Source of the DNA: Pseudomonas duriflava
GTDB lineage: Bacteria; Pseudomonadota; Gammaproteobacteria; Pseudomonadales; Pseudomonadaceae
Assembly: GCF_007830155.1 (NCBI RefSeq)
Contig: NZ_VLKY01000004.1
Location: 124,001-188,000 of the forward strand
Length of the DNA: 64,000 nucleotides
Direction of reading: 5' to 3'
Part shown: positions 34,652-43,858 of the stretch, in pieces
How the letters are laid out: the number at the start of each line of letters is the position of its first letter
How positions within the stretch are numbered: position 1 is the first letter of the stretch
The notes under the pieces: model-generated
What the model saw: only the letters and a program-made list of their open reading frames with translations
Databases searched by the model: none
Told to the model about the DNA's origin: nothing
Program-made: the position numbers and the translations under genes

Positions 34652-35686
34652 TTAGCGGCGCTGAGGTGTGGATCCGCGTACGATGAGTTCTGCTGGCAAC
34701 GTCAATATTCGTGGGCTCGATACGTCCCCCTTGAGCCGCCCCAGCAGGAACTCCAATGCAGCCACACCCATCGCATGGGTTGGTTGAGCAATGGCTGTGA
34801 TGCCATCGCCTACCAATGGATACCAGTCAAGATCGTCCAGCGCGATAAGTCCAACCGAATCGAAGGTTCTTTGGCCAAGATGGCGTAGCGCCTGGGCGAC
34901 AGCCAATGCGGCAATGCCATTGGCCGCCATGATGGCTTTGGGGCCACAGGTGGTATCAGCCAGGAAATGCGCCACGGTCTGAAGAAGAGCATTGGCGTCG
35001 CTGGCTAACGCGCAGCTTTGCCCGCGCACATCGGAATGGCGATCGATATAGTGTTTGAAGGCTGTAACGCGCTCCTCTCGGGAGCTCGTGCCGTCTAGCG
35101 GCTCGCTGACTATGAGAAGGTCACGATAGCCCCGTTCGATCAGATGATCCAGGCCTAGAGTAATGGCCTGATCGTTATTCAGGCCGACCAGGTCAGCGTC
35201 CAGATCTGCCAGCTTGCGGTCAAGCAGAACCATGGGAAGTTCGCGATGCAGTTGTTGCAGCGTGCGGGGATGATGCCCCAGGGTATTTACGATCAGGCCT
35301 TCAACACTGTAGGACTGTAGCGCTGCAAGATGCCGGCCTTCCTGGACATCATCGCGATCCGTGTTGCAGACGATCAGGGAGTAGCCGTGCTGACGACAAG
35401 CTGTTTCGACGCCATGCATAACCGCGACGGAGTAAGGATTAAGAATGTCAGCTACCAGCATGCCGATCAGCCGGCTACGACCACGCTTGAGTCCGCGGGC
35501 CATTTGATTGGGCTGAAAGCCAAGCTTGCTGATGGCTTGCTCAATACGTAAGGCCAGAGTATCCGAGAGAAGCTGGCGGTCACCGCTGATATAGCGTGAC
35601 ACGCTCGCTTTGGATACACCCGCTTCCTGAGCGACCTGATTGATAGTGGCACGCGAAGAGCGCATACCCGATAAAGGCATATTCAA
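34652..35686 (-). CDS. ptxS: LacI-family regulator PtxS
   Basis: Transcriptional repressor whose effector in other Pseudomonas is 2-ketogluconate. The 344 residues have an N-terminal LacI helix-turn-helix (about 12-60: TINQVAQEAGVSKASVSRYISGD, with hinge region FQPNQMARGLKRGRS) and a periplasmic-binding-like effector domain. It stands upstream of the kgu operon on the same strand, separated by 67 bp that hold one operator, and a second, perfect operator lies upstream of ptxS itself, which indicates autoregulation. Confidence 0.88.
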   Translation of the reverse strand: MNMPLSGMRSSRATINQVAQEAGVSKASVSRYISGDRQLLSDTLALRIEQAISKLGFQPNQMARGLKRGRSRLIGMLVADILNPYSVAVMHGVETACRQHGYSLIVCNTDRDDVQEGRHLAALQSYSVEGLIVNTLGHHPRTLQQLHRELPMVLLDRKLADLDADLVGLNNDQAITLGLDHLIERGYRDLLIVSEPLDGTSSREERVTAFKHYIDRHSDVRGQSCALASDANALLQTVAHFLADTTCGPKAIMAANGIAALAVAQALRHLGQRTFDSVGLIALDDLDWYPLVGDGITAIAQPTHAMGVAALEFLLGRLKGDVSSPRILTLPAELIVRGSTPQRR

Positions 35687-35737
35687 AGCCTGATCCCTGT
35701 GTTGTGAGGATTGTTGTCAATGAGATGACAGGCGGTC

Positions 35738-35751
35738 TGAAACCGGTTTCA
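35738..35751. promoter_or_regulatory. PtxS operator upstream of ptxS
   Basis: TGAAACCGGTTTCA, a perfect 14-bp palindrome and an exact match to the known PtxS operator. It is 52 bp upstream of the ptxS start and supports autoregulation. Confidence 0.88.
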
Positions 35752-35884
35752 GATAATCATCAAGCGCTAATAATGGCAAGAGGATAGTAATCTTGAACCG
35801 ACCAATGGTCGTCTCCATATAAGTGCTAGCTGTTAATCGGTAAGCTGCTTTCTCGACCGGATAGATTAAGCATGGGAGGAAGGC

Positions 35885-36379
35885 ATGACTATCGATCAGT
35901 TGGCGATGGATCTAGGGCAGCGATTGAGCTTGTTGTCAGCTCAAGTTGTCACGGCGGAATCCTGCACCGGAGGCGGTATCGCTGAAGCCATTACCCGGGT
36001 GGCGGGAAGCTCGGCCTGGTTTGAAGCAGGCTTCATCACCTACTCTAATGCACAAAAGACAGCCCAGTTGGATGTACCCAGTAGCCTGTTCGAGCAGGTT
36101 GGTGCGGTCAGTCGCGAAGTTGTAGAAGCAATGGTGCGCGGAGCGCAGGCACGGACCGGCGCCCGGTTTGGGGTTGCCGTGAGTGGCATCGCCGGGCCGG
36201 GAGGTGGATCGCCGGAAAAGCCGGTGGGGACCGTTTGGCTGGCCTGGGCTAACGGTTACGATATCCACAGTGAGAAATGCTTTTTTGCTGGCGATAGAGC
36301 TGCCGTCAGAACCCAGGCGATTGTTGCTGCGCTAGAAGGATTATTGCGGATTTCTACACAAGAAAATCGCATCGAATAG
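35885..36379 (+). CDS. cinA: Nicotinamide-nucleotide amidohydrolase (CinA/PncC C-terminal type)
   Basis: Deamidates NMN to nicotinic acid mononucleotide in pyridine-nucleotide recycling. The 164 residues make up only the CinA C-terminal amidase domain: VVTAESCTGGGIAEAI at about 22-37, FEAGFITYSNAQKTAQL and AVSGIAGPGGGSPEKPVGTVW. This short form (also called pncC) sits upstream of recA in Pseudomonas. Old names link it to competence; no evidence for that here. Confidence 0.94.
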   Translation: MTIDQLAMDLGQRLSLLSAQVVTAESCTGGGIAEAITRVAGSSAWFEAGFITYSNAQKTAQLDVPSSLFEQVGAVSREVVEAMVRGAQARTGARFGVAVSGIAGPGGGSPEKPVGTVWLAWANGYDIHSEKCFFAGDRAAVRTQAIVAALEGLLRISTQENRIE

Positions 36380-36408
36380 TAGCCATAAAGCCTGTCTTAT
36401 GCTTTAAT

Positions 36409-36426
36409 ACTGGTTACTTATACAGT
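36409..36426. promoter_or_regulatory. LexA box of recA
   Basis: ACTGGTTACTTATACAGT contains CTG-N10-CAG with an AT-rich centre, the gammaproteobacterial SOS box. It overlaps a TAATAC that could be the recA -10 element and lies 44 bp before the start codon, so LexA should block recA until DNA damage. Confidence 0.8.
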
Positions 36427-36469
36427 ACTTTCCACGGCCGTCTGGCCCCCTTCTTACGAGAGGAATTTA

Positions 36470-37519
36470 ATGGACGACAACAAGAAGCGCGCCCTGGCCG
36501 CGGCCCTGGGTCAGATCGAGCGTCAGTTCGGCAAAGGTGCGGTCATGCGCATGGGCGATCATGATCGCCTGGCAATTCCAGCCATCTCTACCGGCTCGCT
36601 GGGTCTGGACATCGCACTCGGTATTGGCGGCTTGCCAAAGGGGCGTATCGTCGAAATCTATGGCCCTGAATCGTCCGGTAAGACGACACTGACCTTGTCT
36701 GTTATTGCTGAAGCTCAAAAGCAGGGCGCAACCTGCGCTTTCGTTGATGCCGAGCACGCCTTGGATCCTGATTATGCCAGCAAACTAGGCGTAAACGTGG
36801 ATGATCTGCTGGTATCGCAGCCGGATACCGGTGAGCAAGCGCTGGAAATCACCGATATGCTGGTGCGTTCCAATGCTGTTGACGTAATCATCGTTGACTC
36901 TGTTGCGGCCCTGGTTCCTAAAGCAGAAATCGAAGGTGAAATGGGTGATATGCATGTGGGTCTGCAGGCACGCTTGATGTCCCAGGCTCTGCGCAAGATC
37001 ACAGGCAATATCAAGAACGCTAATTGCCTGGTTATTTTCATCAACCAGATCCGTATGAAGATTGGTGTGATGTTTGGTAACCCCGAAACCACGACTGGCG
37101 GTAATGCGCTGAAGTTCTACTCTTCTGTCCGCCTGGATATCCGTCGTACCGGTGCCGTGAAGGAAGGTGACGAAGTTGTCGGCAGCGAAACGCGTGTCAA
37201 GGTTGTCAAAAATAAGGTAGCGCCCCCGTTCCGGCAGGCTGAATTCCAGATTCTTTACGGTAAAGGTATCTACCGTAACGGTGAAATCATCGATCTGGGT
37301 GTGCAGCTGGGAATGGTTGAAAAATCTGGTGCCTGGTACAGCTACCAGGGTACTAAGATTGGTCAGGGCAAGGCTAATGCAGCCAAATTCCTGGAAGAAA
37401 ACACTGACGTTCGTAGTGCATTGGACAAGAGCATTCGCGAAAAGCTGCTTAATCAAGCACCTGCCAAAGGTGCGGCAGAGCTGGCTGAAGCGGAAGAAAG
37501 CCTTAATACGGATCTTTAA
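36470..37519 (+). CDS. recA: Recombinase RecA
   Basis: Strand-exchange ATPase and co-protease for LexA. The 349 residues carry Walker [11 protein letters not shown], Walker [14 protein letters not shown], loop L1 ([22 protein letters not shown] in pieces) and loop L2 around [16 protein letters not shown]. The acidic C-terminal tail ends [11 protein letters not shown]. Ribosome site GAGAGGAA. It is SOS-controlled by the LexA box and followed by a strong terminator, then recX. Confidence 0.98.
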   Translation: MDDNKKRALAAALGQIERQFGKGAVMRMGDHDRLAIPAISTGSLGLDIALGIGGLPKGRIVEIYGPESSGKTTLTLSVIAEAQKQGATCAFVDAEHALDPDYASKLGVNVDDLLVSQPDTGEQALEITDMLVRSNAVDVIIVDSVAALVPKAEIEGEMGDMHVGLQARLMSQALRKITGNIKNANCLVIFINQIRMKIGVMFGNPETTTGGNALKFYSSVRLDIRRTGAVKEGDEVVGSETRVKVVKNKVAPPFRQAEFQILYGKGIYRNGEIIDLGVQLGMVEKSGAWYSYQGTKIGQGKANAAKFLEENTDVRSALDKSIREKLLNQAPAKGAAELAEAEESLNTDL

Positions 37520-37532
37520 GTCTCCGCTTTAC

Positions 37533-37558
37533 AAAACCCCGCTTCGGCGGGGTTTTTT
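37533..37558 (+). terminator. recA terminator
   Basis: AAAACCCCGC-TTCG-GCGGGGTTTT with extra Ts, starting 14 bases after the recA stop. It probably reduces readthrough into recX, keeping RecX low relative to RecA. Confidence 0.9.
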
Positions 37559-37603
37559 ATTGAAACGGTTTTACATTGTTTAAATACCCATAGGAGCGTT
37601 TGA

Positions 37604-38068
37604 ATGCCTGCTTTGCTCGATACGCCTGCTGCCGTTAGGGTGGCTGCTATGGATTTACTGGCCAGACGAGAGCATGGGCGTCAGGAGCTGGCCAGAAAAC
37701 TGCGTAAGCGAGGCGCGCCTGCAGAGCTGATTGATGAAGCGTTGGATCGATTGGCGGAGCAGGGGCTTCTCAATGAGGGACGTTACCTGGAAAGCTACAT
37801 CGCTAGCCGCGCCCGCGCTGGATACGGGCCGATGCGTATTCGCGAAGAGTTGTCCCAGCGAGGCTTGTCGCGAAGCGATATTGAACAGGCGCTCAATGCA
37901 TGTGGTGAGGACTGGACTGCCCACTTGCATGAAGTATGGCGACGCAAATTCTCTGGAAGGCTTCCGAAAGATATGAAAGAACGTGCTCAGCAGGGACGCT
38001 TTCTCAGTTACCGAGGGTTTGCCCTGGACAGTATCGGAAAATTACTGCGTGGTGCGCCGGAAGACTAG
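37604..38068 (+). CDS. recX: RecA regulatory protein RecX
   Basis: Binds RecA filaments and limits their growth. The 154 residues are made of helical RecX repeats: [19 protein letters not shown] (about 15-33), then [20 protein letters not shown] and [15 protein letters not shown]. Located 45 bp after the recA terminator, the standard place. Confidence 0.95.
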   Translation: MPALLDTPAAVRVAAMDLLARREHGRQELARKLRKRGAPAELIDEALDRLAEQGLLNEGRYLESYIASRARAGYGPMRIREELSQRGLSRSDIEQALNACGEDWTAHLHEVWRRKFSGRLPKDMKERAQQGRFLSYRGFALDSIGKLLRGAPED

Positions 38069-38156
38069 TAGGCGAGGTGTGGAACCAGTTGTTCTGTGGA
38101 TAGGTTTGCGGCTCTACAGCATCAGCATGATGTCTTAAGCAAACCTCTGGCTTAGA

Positions 38157-38190
38157 GCACTAAAGAGCCCGCCTGGGCGAGCTTTTTCTG
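38157..38190. terminator. Weak bidirectional hairpin after recX
   Basis: GAGCCCGCC-TG-GGCGAGCT has two 3-bp arms separated by a mismatch, with A-rich and T-rich sides. It lies between the convergent recX and LOG-family genes and may stop both. Confidence 0.4.
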
Positions 38191-38195
38191 GTATG

Positions 38196-39281
38196 TCAGG
38201 CGTTCTTGTGTAACCAGTGAGCCGGATCGTTGATCGTGTCGATTAATTCACGCAAGCGCCCATAGTTCCGGGCATGAAAATCGAAGGATAACTGATTCAG
38301 ATGAGCGAACTCCGGCTCGTCCGGTACGACCTCGCTATAGGGCTGTTGGGTAAAGCTACCGCTTCGGCAGAGGTCTGCAAATTGCTGATTCACCAGTGTC
38401 AACGCTTCAGGCGTAAGTTCATGATTCAAGCGCATGATAAATCGCCCATGTAGCCAGCGTGTCGAATGAAAATTGCTGTAAAATCGGCTGATGACATCGG
38501 CTGCGGCTTCTGAAGTATGTGCCAGGGTTGCGAGCTTGAGATCGCTGGGAAGAATATACCGTGCCTCCGCCAGGTTTTTCCTGAAAAAGGCCATGGCATC
38601 CTCCCAGAATGTACCGTCGGGAGTGTCCAGCAGGACGACAGGAACCAGAGGACTTTTTCCTGTCTGGATCAGGGTTAGCACTTCAAAGGTTTCGTCTAAT
38701 GTGCCGAAACCGCCTGGGCAGAGAACCAGCGCGTCCGCTTCTTTAAGAAAGAATAACTTACGTACATAAAAGAAGTGGAACGACAACACATGATCGGTCC
38801 CCTCTATCGTAGGATTGGCACGCTGCTCGAAGGGAAGGGTAATGTTGAACCCCAAACTGTTTTCCAGGCCGGCCCCTTCGTGAGCGGCGGCCATGATGCC
38901 GCCACCTCCACCGGTAATAACCATCATGTCACGCTGCGCCAGGGCTTTGCCCAGTTTATGTGCCAGCACATAGAGCGAATGATCGATCGCTGTACGGGCA
39001 GAACCGAAAACGGTGACCTTGCGGCGGCGTTTGTATTGTTCGAGCGCCCGAAATGCCTGCTCCATTTCCCGCAGCGTCTGCATCATGATCTTTGCATCCC
39101 AGCGGCTGCGATCTGCCTGCGCCATGCGAATGACCGTCAGTAACATGTCGCGGTATAAGGCCTGATTGGGACTGTTCGGCGGCACCGTATGTGCGATCAG
39201 CTCGTCGATTTTTTGGGAAAGGTCTTCCGCGCTGGCCTGGACATGACGAGACAGATAGTCTTCTGGTGAGTCTGTATGCAT
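38196..39281 (-). CDS. LOG-family (TIGR00730) Rossmann-fold protein
   Basis: 361 residues with the lysine-decarboxylase-like Rossmann fold of the LOG family. Key motifs are MVITGGGGGIMAAAHEGA and LCPGGFGTLDETFE (PGGxGTxxE), the site that cleaves nucleoside 5'-monophosphates in cytokinin-activating and nucleosidase members. The long form with about 90 extra N-terminal and a C-terminal extension resembles PpnN-type nucleotide nucleosidases, but the call is by motif. The start at 39281 has GAGGG upstream; a start at 39296 has no ribosome site. Confidence 0.8.
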   Translation of the reverse strand: MHTDSPEDYLSRHVQASAEDLSQKIDELIAHTVPPNSPNQALYRDMLLTVIRMAQADRSRWDAKIMMQTLREMEQAFRALEQYKRRRKVTVFGSARTAIDHSLYVLAHKLGKALAQRDMMVITGGGGGIMAAAHEGAGLENSLGFNITLPFEQRANPTIEGTDHVLSFHFFYVRKLFFLKEADALVLCPGGFGTLDETFEVLTLIQTGKSPLVPVVLLDTPDGTFWEDAMAFFRKNLAEARYILPSDLKLATLAHTSEAAADVISRFYSNFHSTRWLHGRFIMRLNHELTPEALTLVNQQFADLCRSGSFTQQPYSEVVPDEPEFAHLNQLSFDFHARNYGRLRELIDTINDPAHWLHKNA

Positions 39282-39430
39282 CGAGATAGCCCTCATGACT
39301 ACGATAGTACCGGTCAGTCTGTTGTATCGGGCCGGGTCATATCGTTACAGGATAGGATGCGGGAAAAACAAGAGGCCATATGTATGGTGTATGGCGGCCA
39401 TGCGGTTTGGACCGCCAAGACCGCATAGGG

Positions 39431-39835
39431 TTACTGGCTCAGGCCGCAGTCCGCCGCTTCGAAGCGCTCGGTGGCGACAGGGCGGTTGGTCTGGTACTCG
39501 GTAAAGCTGTAGACGAGCGTAGCGCCACGGGCCAGCAATTGGCGATAACCCGTGTTACGGCAGACGCTGGTAGCCAGCTGTGTACGTACGGTTGCCGGAT
39601 TGGCTGCCATCTGGACAGCATGGCTGGGTCGTACACTCAGGTGATTAATAAGCTGCCGACCTTCGACAGTATAGCCTTGGTCGAGAATGTCTTCATTAAT
39701 AGCGCGGGGCGTTCCCTGGCTACTTTCCTTGGCTACCTTTTGCAGCATTTGCGTCAGCTCCTGCTCTTTCAGCGAAGCAGCCTGGGCAGCGAAGGGAAGG
39801 GTAAGGCAGAGCGCAAGGGCAATATGACGCAGCAT
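39431..39835 (-). CDS. Secreted small protein, QSregVF-like
   Basis: 134 residues with a clear signal peptide (MLRHIALALCLTLPFAAQA, cleavage after AQA) and TGGAGA upstream. The mature part has two Cys (SVCRNTGYR and EAADCG), likely disulphide-bonded, and a pattern '..ED.LdqGyTVEGRqLiNHLsV...... RQLLARGATLVYSFTEYQT' that resembles the putative quorum-sensing-regulated virulence factor family (P. aeruginosa PA3611). The family assignment is from memory of the pattern; secretion to the periplasm is the safer statement. Confidence 0.6.
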   Translation of the reverse strand: MLRHIALALCLTLPFAAQAASLKEQELTQMLQKVAKESSQGTPRAINEDILDQGYTVEGRQLINHLSVRPSHAVQMAANPATVRTQLATSVCRNTGYRQLLARGATLVYSFTEYQTNRPVATERFEAADCGLSQ

Positions 39836-40013
39836 TGAATTCTCCAGAACAGATCAGGTTCGCTTCGACCACGGGATAGCCATGATGTTCGCGAGGTCGG
39901 GCCAATAGCCCTGACAGGCAAGAGTACTCTTCTCGCCGAACCTTTCAAAATGACAGGCGCGCAGCAAATGGGTTTTGCTAGACTCACTGGCTGAAATTAC
40001 GCAGTTTTTCTCA

Positions 40014-40769
40014 ATGTCCAATCCCTCTGATTCCACCCCGGCCGTATCATCCAATGCCGTAGCCAACTTACGCTTGGAGCGGTTGGCTCGTAGTACCAAA
40101 CCTTTCATGGCGCGGGGTTCCCGTCTGCAACGCTGCGAGGGTTGTCGTCTCGCCGTTACTCATTGCTTTTGTGCCTGGCGACCTCGTATGACGTCCCGTT
40201 CGGGAGCCTGCCTGATCATGCATGACGTAGAGCCGCTCAAGCCAAGCAATACGGGGTGGCTGATCGCGGATGTGGTAACAGACAGCTTTGCCTTCACATG
40301 GTCACGAACCGCTGTCGAGGAAAAGCTGCTGGCATTGTTGGGCGATCCTCAATGGCAGCCTTATCTGGTATTTCCCGCCGAGTATGCAGCGCCTGGCCGG
40401 GGCGTCGAGGAAGTAATGCCAGAAGAAGGCCGGCGGCCTCTTTTTGTACTGCTGGATGCGACGTGGACCGAAGCGCGCAAGATGTTTCGCAAGAGTCCTT
40501 ATCTGGACCATTTACCGGTACTCAGCCTGACTCCCGAGGCGCACTCACGTTATCGCCTGCGACGTTCGACCCGCAGCGAGCACCTTTGTACGGCGGAGGT
40601 CGCAGCCCTTTGCCTGGATCTGGCGGGAGACGATAGGGCCGCTTCCGCACTGGATGCCTATTTGGACGTATTTAGTGAGCGCTATCTGGATGCCAAGCAT
40701 AATAGGCCAGCAGATACGGATAGCTCTGCCCATCGACAACTTGAGCCCTTTCTGCCCAACCGGCGCTGA
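40014..40769 (+). CDS. tRNA-uridine aminocarboxypropyltransferase (DTW domain)
   Basis: 251 residues from the ATG at 40014; a longer frame to a TTG at 39975 is open. It contains an N-terminal zinc-like cluster CEGCRLAVTHCFC and the DTW-type motif LLDATWTEARKMFRKSPYL, as in TapT/YfiP enzymes that put the 3-amino-3-carboxypropyl group on tRNA uridine 47 from SAM. Further family marks: LIMHDVEPLKPSNTGWL and RRSTRSEHLCTAE. The stop codon directly abuts the stop of the convergent permease gene. Confidence 0.85.
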   Translation: MSNPSDSTPAVSSNAVANLRLERLARSTKPFMARGSRLQRCEGCRLAVTHCFCAWRPRMTSRSGACLIMHDVEPLKPSNTGWLIADVVTDSFAFTWSRTAVEEKLLALLGDPQWQPYLVFPAEYAAPGRGVEEVMPEEGRRPLFVLLDATWTEARKMFRKSPYLDHLPVLSLTPEAHSRYRLRRSTRSEHLCTAEVAALCLDLAGDDRAASALDAYLDVFSERYLDAKHNRPADTDSSAHRQLEPFLPNRR

Positions 40770-41669
40770 TCAGTTGGTGAGTTTGGGTTCGATCACAGTT
40801 TTCTTGGGCCACAACTGGGCGAGCAGCATGCCGGCGAACATTAATGCGCAGCCAACATAGCCGCGGGGTGCCAAGGCCTCATCTAGAAGCCAGGCACCGA
40901 ACAGCGCAGCAAATACCGCTTCGAGAGAAAACAACACAGCGGCATGGGATGCGATCGCGCCCCGCTGAGCCACAACCTGCAAGGTATAGCCGATTCCGGC
41001 TGCGATAATGCCGCCATAGAGCAGGGTGGGCATGGCGCTGACGATACTGTCGGCTTTGATGGGCTCGAACAAGACAGCCAGTGTCAGGCTAATAACGGCA
41101 CAGACCAGAAACTGAATGATGGATAGTAAAGTAGCGTCGTGGCGATTGGCGTAATGCCCTACGACCAGTACATGCGCACCCCAGGCAAACGCACCAGCCA
41201 GTTGTAGCCAGTCTCCCGATGCAATATGAAAGTTGTCGCCAATGCTGAGCAAGGCCATGCCTGCCACCGCCAGCAAGGCACCCATCCACGTGCCTATGTG
41301 GGTTCGCTCGCCGAAGAGAAGCCCTAGAATAGGAACAATGATTACATAAAGACCAGTAATGAAGCCTGAGTTGGTTACGCTCGTGAACAGCAGGCCAACC
41401 TGCTGCAGATTGATGCCAATGGAAAGCAGCAGGCCCATTAGCCCGCCACCTAGTAGAACCTGTCGATTAATCTGAATAGATGCCTGGGAAAATCGATGGA
41501 GAAGTAAGAGAACCGGTATCAAGGTCAGGGCCCCTAGGAGGAAGCGCAGGCCTGAAAATAAAAAAGGACCGATGAAGTCCATACCTGCCCGCTGAGCGAT
41601 AAAGGCGCTGCCCCAGATGATAGCGGTGAGCAACATAAGGATATCGGCACGTAGGGCTTGGGTACGCAT
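40770..41669 (-). CDS. DMT-superfamily permease (EamA domains)
   Basis: 299-residue inner-membrane protein with ten hydrophobic segments in two EamA repeats (about 5-140 and 150-290). The first helix carries TAIIWGSAFIAQRAG and the second repeat starts around ASGDWLQLAGAFAWG. Substrate unknown; drug/metabolite export is the family theme. The start MRTQALRADILML was chosen; an in-frame start 42 bases upstream adds a short hydrophilic lead. Confidence 0.8.
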   Translation of the reverse strand: MRTQALRADILMLLTAIIWGSAFIAQRAGMDFIGPFLFSGLRFLLGALTLIPVLLLLHRFSQASIQINRQVLLGGGLMGLLLSIGINLQQVGLLFTSVTNSGFITGLYVIIVPILGLLFGERTHIGTWMGALLAVAGMALLSIGDNFHIASGDWLQLAGAFAWGAHVLVVGHYANRHDATLLSIIQFLVCAVISLTLAVLFEPIKADSIVSAMPTLLYGGIIAAGIGYTLQVVAQRGAIASHAAVLFSLEAVFAALFGAWLLDEALAPRGYVGCALMFAGMLLAQLWPKKTVIEPKLTN

Positions 41670-41825
41670 GGCAGGCTCGTTTAAATAGAGGCCACTACTC
41701 TGCCGGATCACCGTTGCGTTGGGAAGCCTGTGAGGCTGGTCTCAAAGTGCCTTGACCCTTGCCGAGGTGCTGGGCATTCTGCTCACTCTGTGAGAGATAG
41801 AAACATAATAAGGACCCCATAACCG

Positions 41826-42470
41826 ATGGCCGCCTATCAAATCCTCATCGCGGATGACCATCCGCTGTTCCGCAGCGCCTTGCAACAGGCCTTGACGCTG
41901 GGGCTGGGACAGGAGGCTCAGCTGGTAGAAGCAGCGAGTATCGCTGAGCTTGAAGCTCAACTAACTCACAAGGGTGATTGGGATCTGGTTCTGCTCGATC
42001 TCAATATGCCAGGCGCTTATGGCTTTTCCGGGCTGGTTCTGTTGCGGGGGCAATACCCGCATCTCCCTGTGGTCATGGTGTCGGCCCAGGAAGAAGCAGC
42101 GGTAGTACAGCGTGCTCGAGAGTTTGGAGCCAGCGGCTTTATTCCTAAGTCCAGTGATCTCGAAACGATTCAGCATGCCGTACGTACCGTATTGGATGGC
42201 GATACCTGGTGGCCACAGGGCGAAGCGGGAGCTGTGCTTAGCGAGGAAGCCAAGGCTGCGAGTGCAGGGTTGGCCAGTCTTACGCCGCAACAGTTTAGGG
42301 TATTAACCATGGTGTGCGATGGCTTGCTCAATAAGCAGATCGCCTATGAGCTGAGTGTTTCCGAGGCGACCGTAAAGGCCCATGTAACAGCCATTTTTCG
42401 CAAGCTAGGCGTGCGGACACGGACCCAGGCGGCACTGCTGCTTCAGCAGCTAGAGTCCATGCCGTCCTGA
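41826..42470 (+). CDS. erdR: LuxR-type response regulator ErdR
   Basis: 214 residues: receiver domain (about 1-125, phospho-acceptor Asp in LVLLDLNMPG, ADDHPLF acidic pocket, switch Lys in IPKSS) and a C-terminal LuxR helix-turn-helix (about 148-210: LTPQQFRVLTMVCDGLLNKQIAYELSVSEATVKAHVTAI in pieces). It matches ErdR, an orphan regulator of ethanol/acetate metabolism in P. aeruginosa, both in sequence pattern and in standing next to dgkA. No histidine kinase is nearby. AAGGAC precedes the ATG. Confidence 0.8.
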   Translation: MAAYQILIADDHPLFRSALQQALTLGLGQEAQLVEAASIAELEAQLTHKGDWDLVLLDLNMPGAYGFSGLVLLRGQYPHLPVVMVSAQEEAAVVQRAREFGASGFIPKSSDLETIQHAVRTVLDGDTWWPQGEAGAVLSEEAKAASAGLASLTPQQFRVLTMVCDGLLNKQIAYELSVSEATVKAHVTAIFRKLGVRTRTQAALLLQQLESMPS

Positions 42471-42538
42471 TGCAGATTTTCACGTTTTTTCGACTGTTCT
42501 TACGCTAGGCTTGTTGATCTTTCGCATGGAATTTTTGC

Positions 42539-42907
42539 GTGATTTCTCCTTATAAGGGCAAAACTGGCCTCAAGCGTGTCGTCAAAGCCACAGGCTACTC
42601 TCTGGCTGGTTTGCAAGTGGCATTCAAAAACGAGGCAGCGTTTCGCTCATTGCTATTGTTGAGCCTCATTCTCATACCTTTAGCTTTCTGGGTTGACGTT
42701 TCCCGTGGCGAGCGAGCCCTGATGGTTGGGGTATGTCTCCTGTCGCTTATCGTTGAGCTGTTCAATGCGGCGATCGAGGCGGTTGTAGACCGGGTCTCGC
42801 TGGATTGGCACGAACTATCCAAGAACGCCAAGGATCTGGGCAGTGCAGCACAATTCGTTGCCATGGGAATGATCGCTGCCGTCTGGCTGATCATTCTGCT
42901 GGGGTGA
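42539..42907 (+). CDS. dgkA: Diacylglycerol kinase DgkA
   Basis: Small integral membrane kinase that returns diacylglycerol, a by-product of membrane-derived oligosaccharide or LPS modification, to phosphatidic acid. The 122 residues have three transmembrane helices and the signature VELFNAAIEAVVDR with the catalytic Glu, followed by HELSKNAKDLGSAAQFVA. It starts with GTG; no ATG is available in frame and the ribosome site is weak. The last 17 bases overlap the 3' end of finR on the other strand. Confidence 0.92.
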   Translation: MISPYKGKTGLKRVVKATGYSLAGLQVAFKNEAAFRSLLLLSLILIPLAFWVDVSRGERALMVGVCLLSLIVELFNAAIEAVVDRVSLDWHELSKNAKDLGSAAQFVAMGMIAAVWLIILLG

Positions 42908-43838
42908 CCCGTTCGGCGAAAGGCGGCAGCTCAATTTGGTCGCTGCGTGCAATGCCCTGCGTGAGTTGACGGCATAGCGCCAGAAACTCAGTCATGGCAG
43001 CCGTTTGATACTTCTGCCGATGCCAGATAAAGCAAAATTGCCGTCGTAAGTCTAAATCTGGAGTATGAATCGGTACTAAACTGCCTCGCTCGAAGGCGTC
43101 GCGCAGGGCCAGGCGGGAAATGCAGCCGATCCCCAAACCAGACTCTACCGCGCGAATAATGGCCTCGGTATGTTCGAGTTCGAGGCGAATATTCAACGGT
43201 GCTGCGTGATGGCGCATGGCTTGGTCAAACGTCAGGCGTGTACCCGAGCCTTGCTCCCGAAGAATCCAGGCTTGTTGCACCAAAGTAGGCATTCCCACAT
43301 GGGACTTATTCGCCAGAGAGTGCTGGGGGGCGCAGAATACGACCAGTTCATCTTCTATCCAGGGGTGCACTTCAATGTCTCCATCCTGGCAGTCACCTTC
43401 GATCAGGCCTAAATCGATATCGTGATTGGCGACCCGTTGTACGATATGCGCTGTGTTATGCACGTGCAGGCGAACCCGACAGTCTGGATAGCGCTGCATG
43501 AATGTTCCGAGAAGCAGGGTAGCGAGATAGTTGCCGATGGTCAGTGTAGCGCCTACTTCAAGCGAGCCGAATCCGGTCTTACCTCGCAACAGGTTTTCGA
43601 TCTCGGCGCTACGGTCGAGCAGGGCCACAGCCTTAGGTAATAATTGCCGACCCAGGGCATTGAGCGTCAACCGTTTCCCCGCCCGGTCGAACAGTTTGCA
43701 GTCAAACTGACGCTCCAGTTCGCCTAATGCCGTGCTGGTTGCGGATTGGGACAAGGCCAGTGTTTCCGCTGCGCGTGAAACGCTCTCTAGACGGGCCACG
43801 CCGACAAACACTTCAAGTTGACGCAAGGTAAATTTCAT
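42891..43838 (-). CDS. finR: LysR-type regulator FinR
   Basis: 315-residue LysR regulator. Helix-turn-helix at about 1-60 (MKFTLRQLEVFVGVARLES, RAAETLALSQSATSTALGEL) and an effector-binding domain after about 90. It is divergent from fpr with a 196-bp gap, the arrangement in Pseudomonas where FinR activates fpr under superoxide stress and in sulfite use. Symbol by synteny. A dyad that could be its site lies just upstream of its start. Confidence 0.83.
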   Translation of the reverse strand: MKFTLRQLEVFVGVARLESVSRAAETLALSQSATSTALGELERQFDCKLFDRAGKRLTLNALGRQLLPKAVALLDRSAEIENLLRGKTGFGSLEVGATLTIGNYLATLLLGTFMQRYPDCRVRLHVHNTAHIVQRVANHDIDLGLIEGDCQDGDIEVHPWIEDELVVFCAPQHSLANKSHVGMPTLVQQAWILREQGSGTRLTFDQAMRHHAAPLNIRLELEHTEAIIRAVESGLGIGCISRLALRDAFERGSLVPIHTPDLDLRRQFCFIWHRQKYQTAAMTEFLALCRQLTQGIARSDQIELPPFAERVTPAE

Positions 43839-43858
43839 ATCTGCTCACTGGATAAGGG

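Noticed and set aside
36785-37456. 223-codon minus-strand frame inside recA
   Set aside because: Long, but antisense to recA; long antisense frames are common over highly biased genes.
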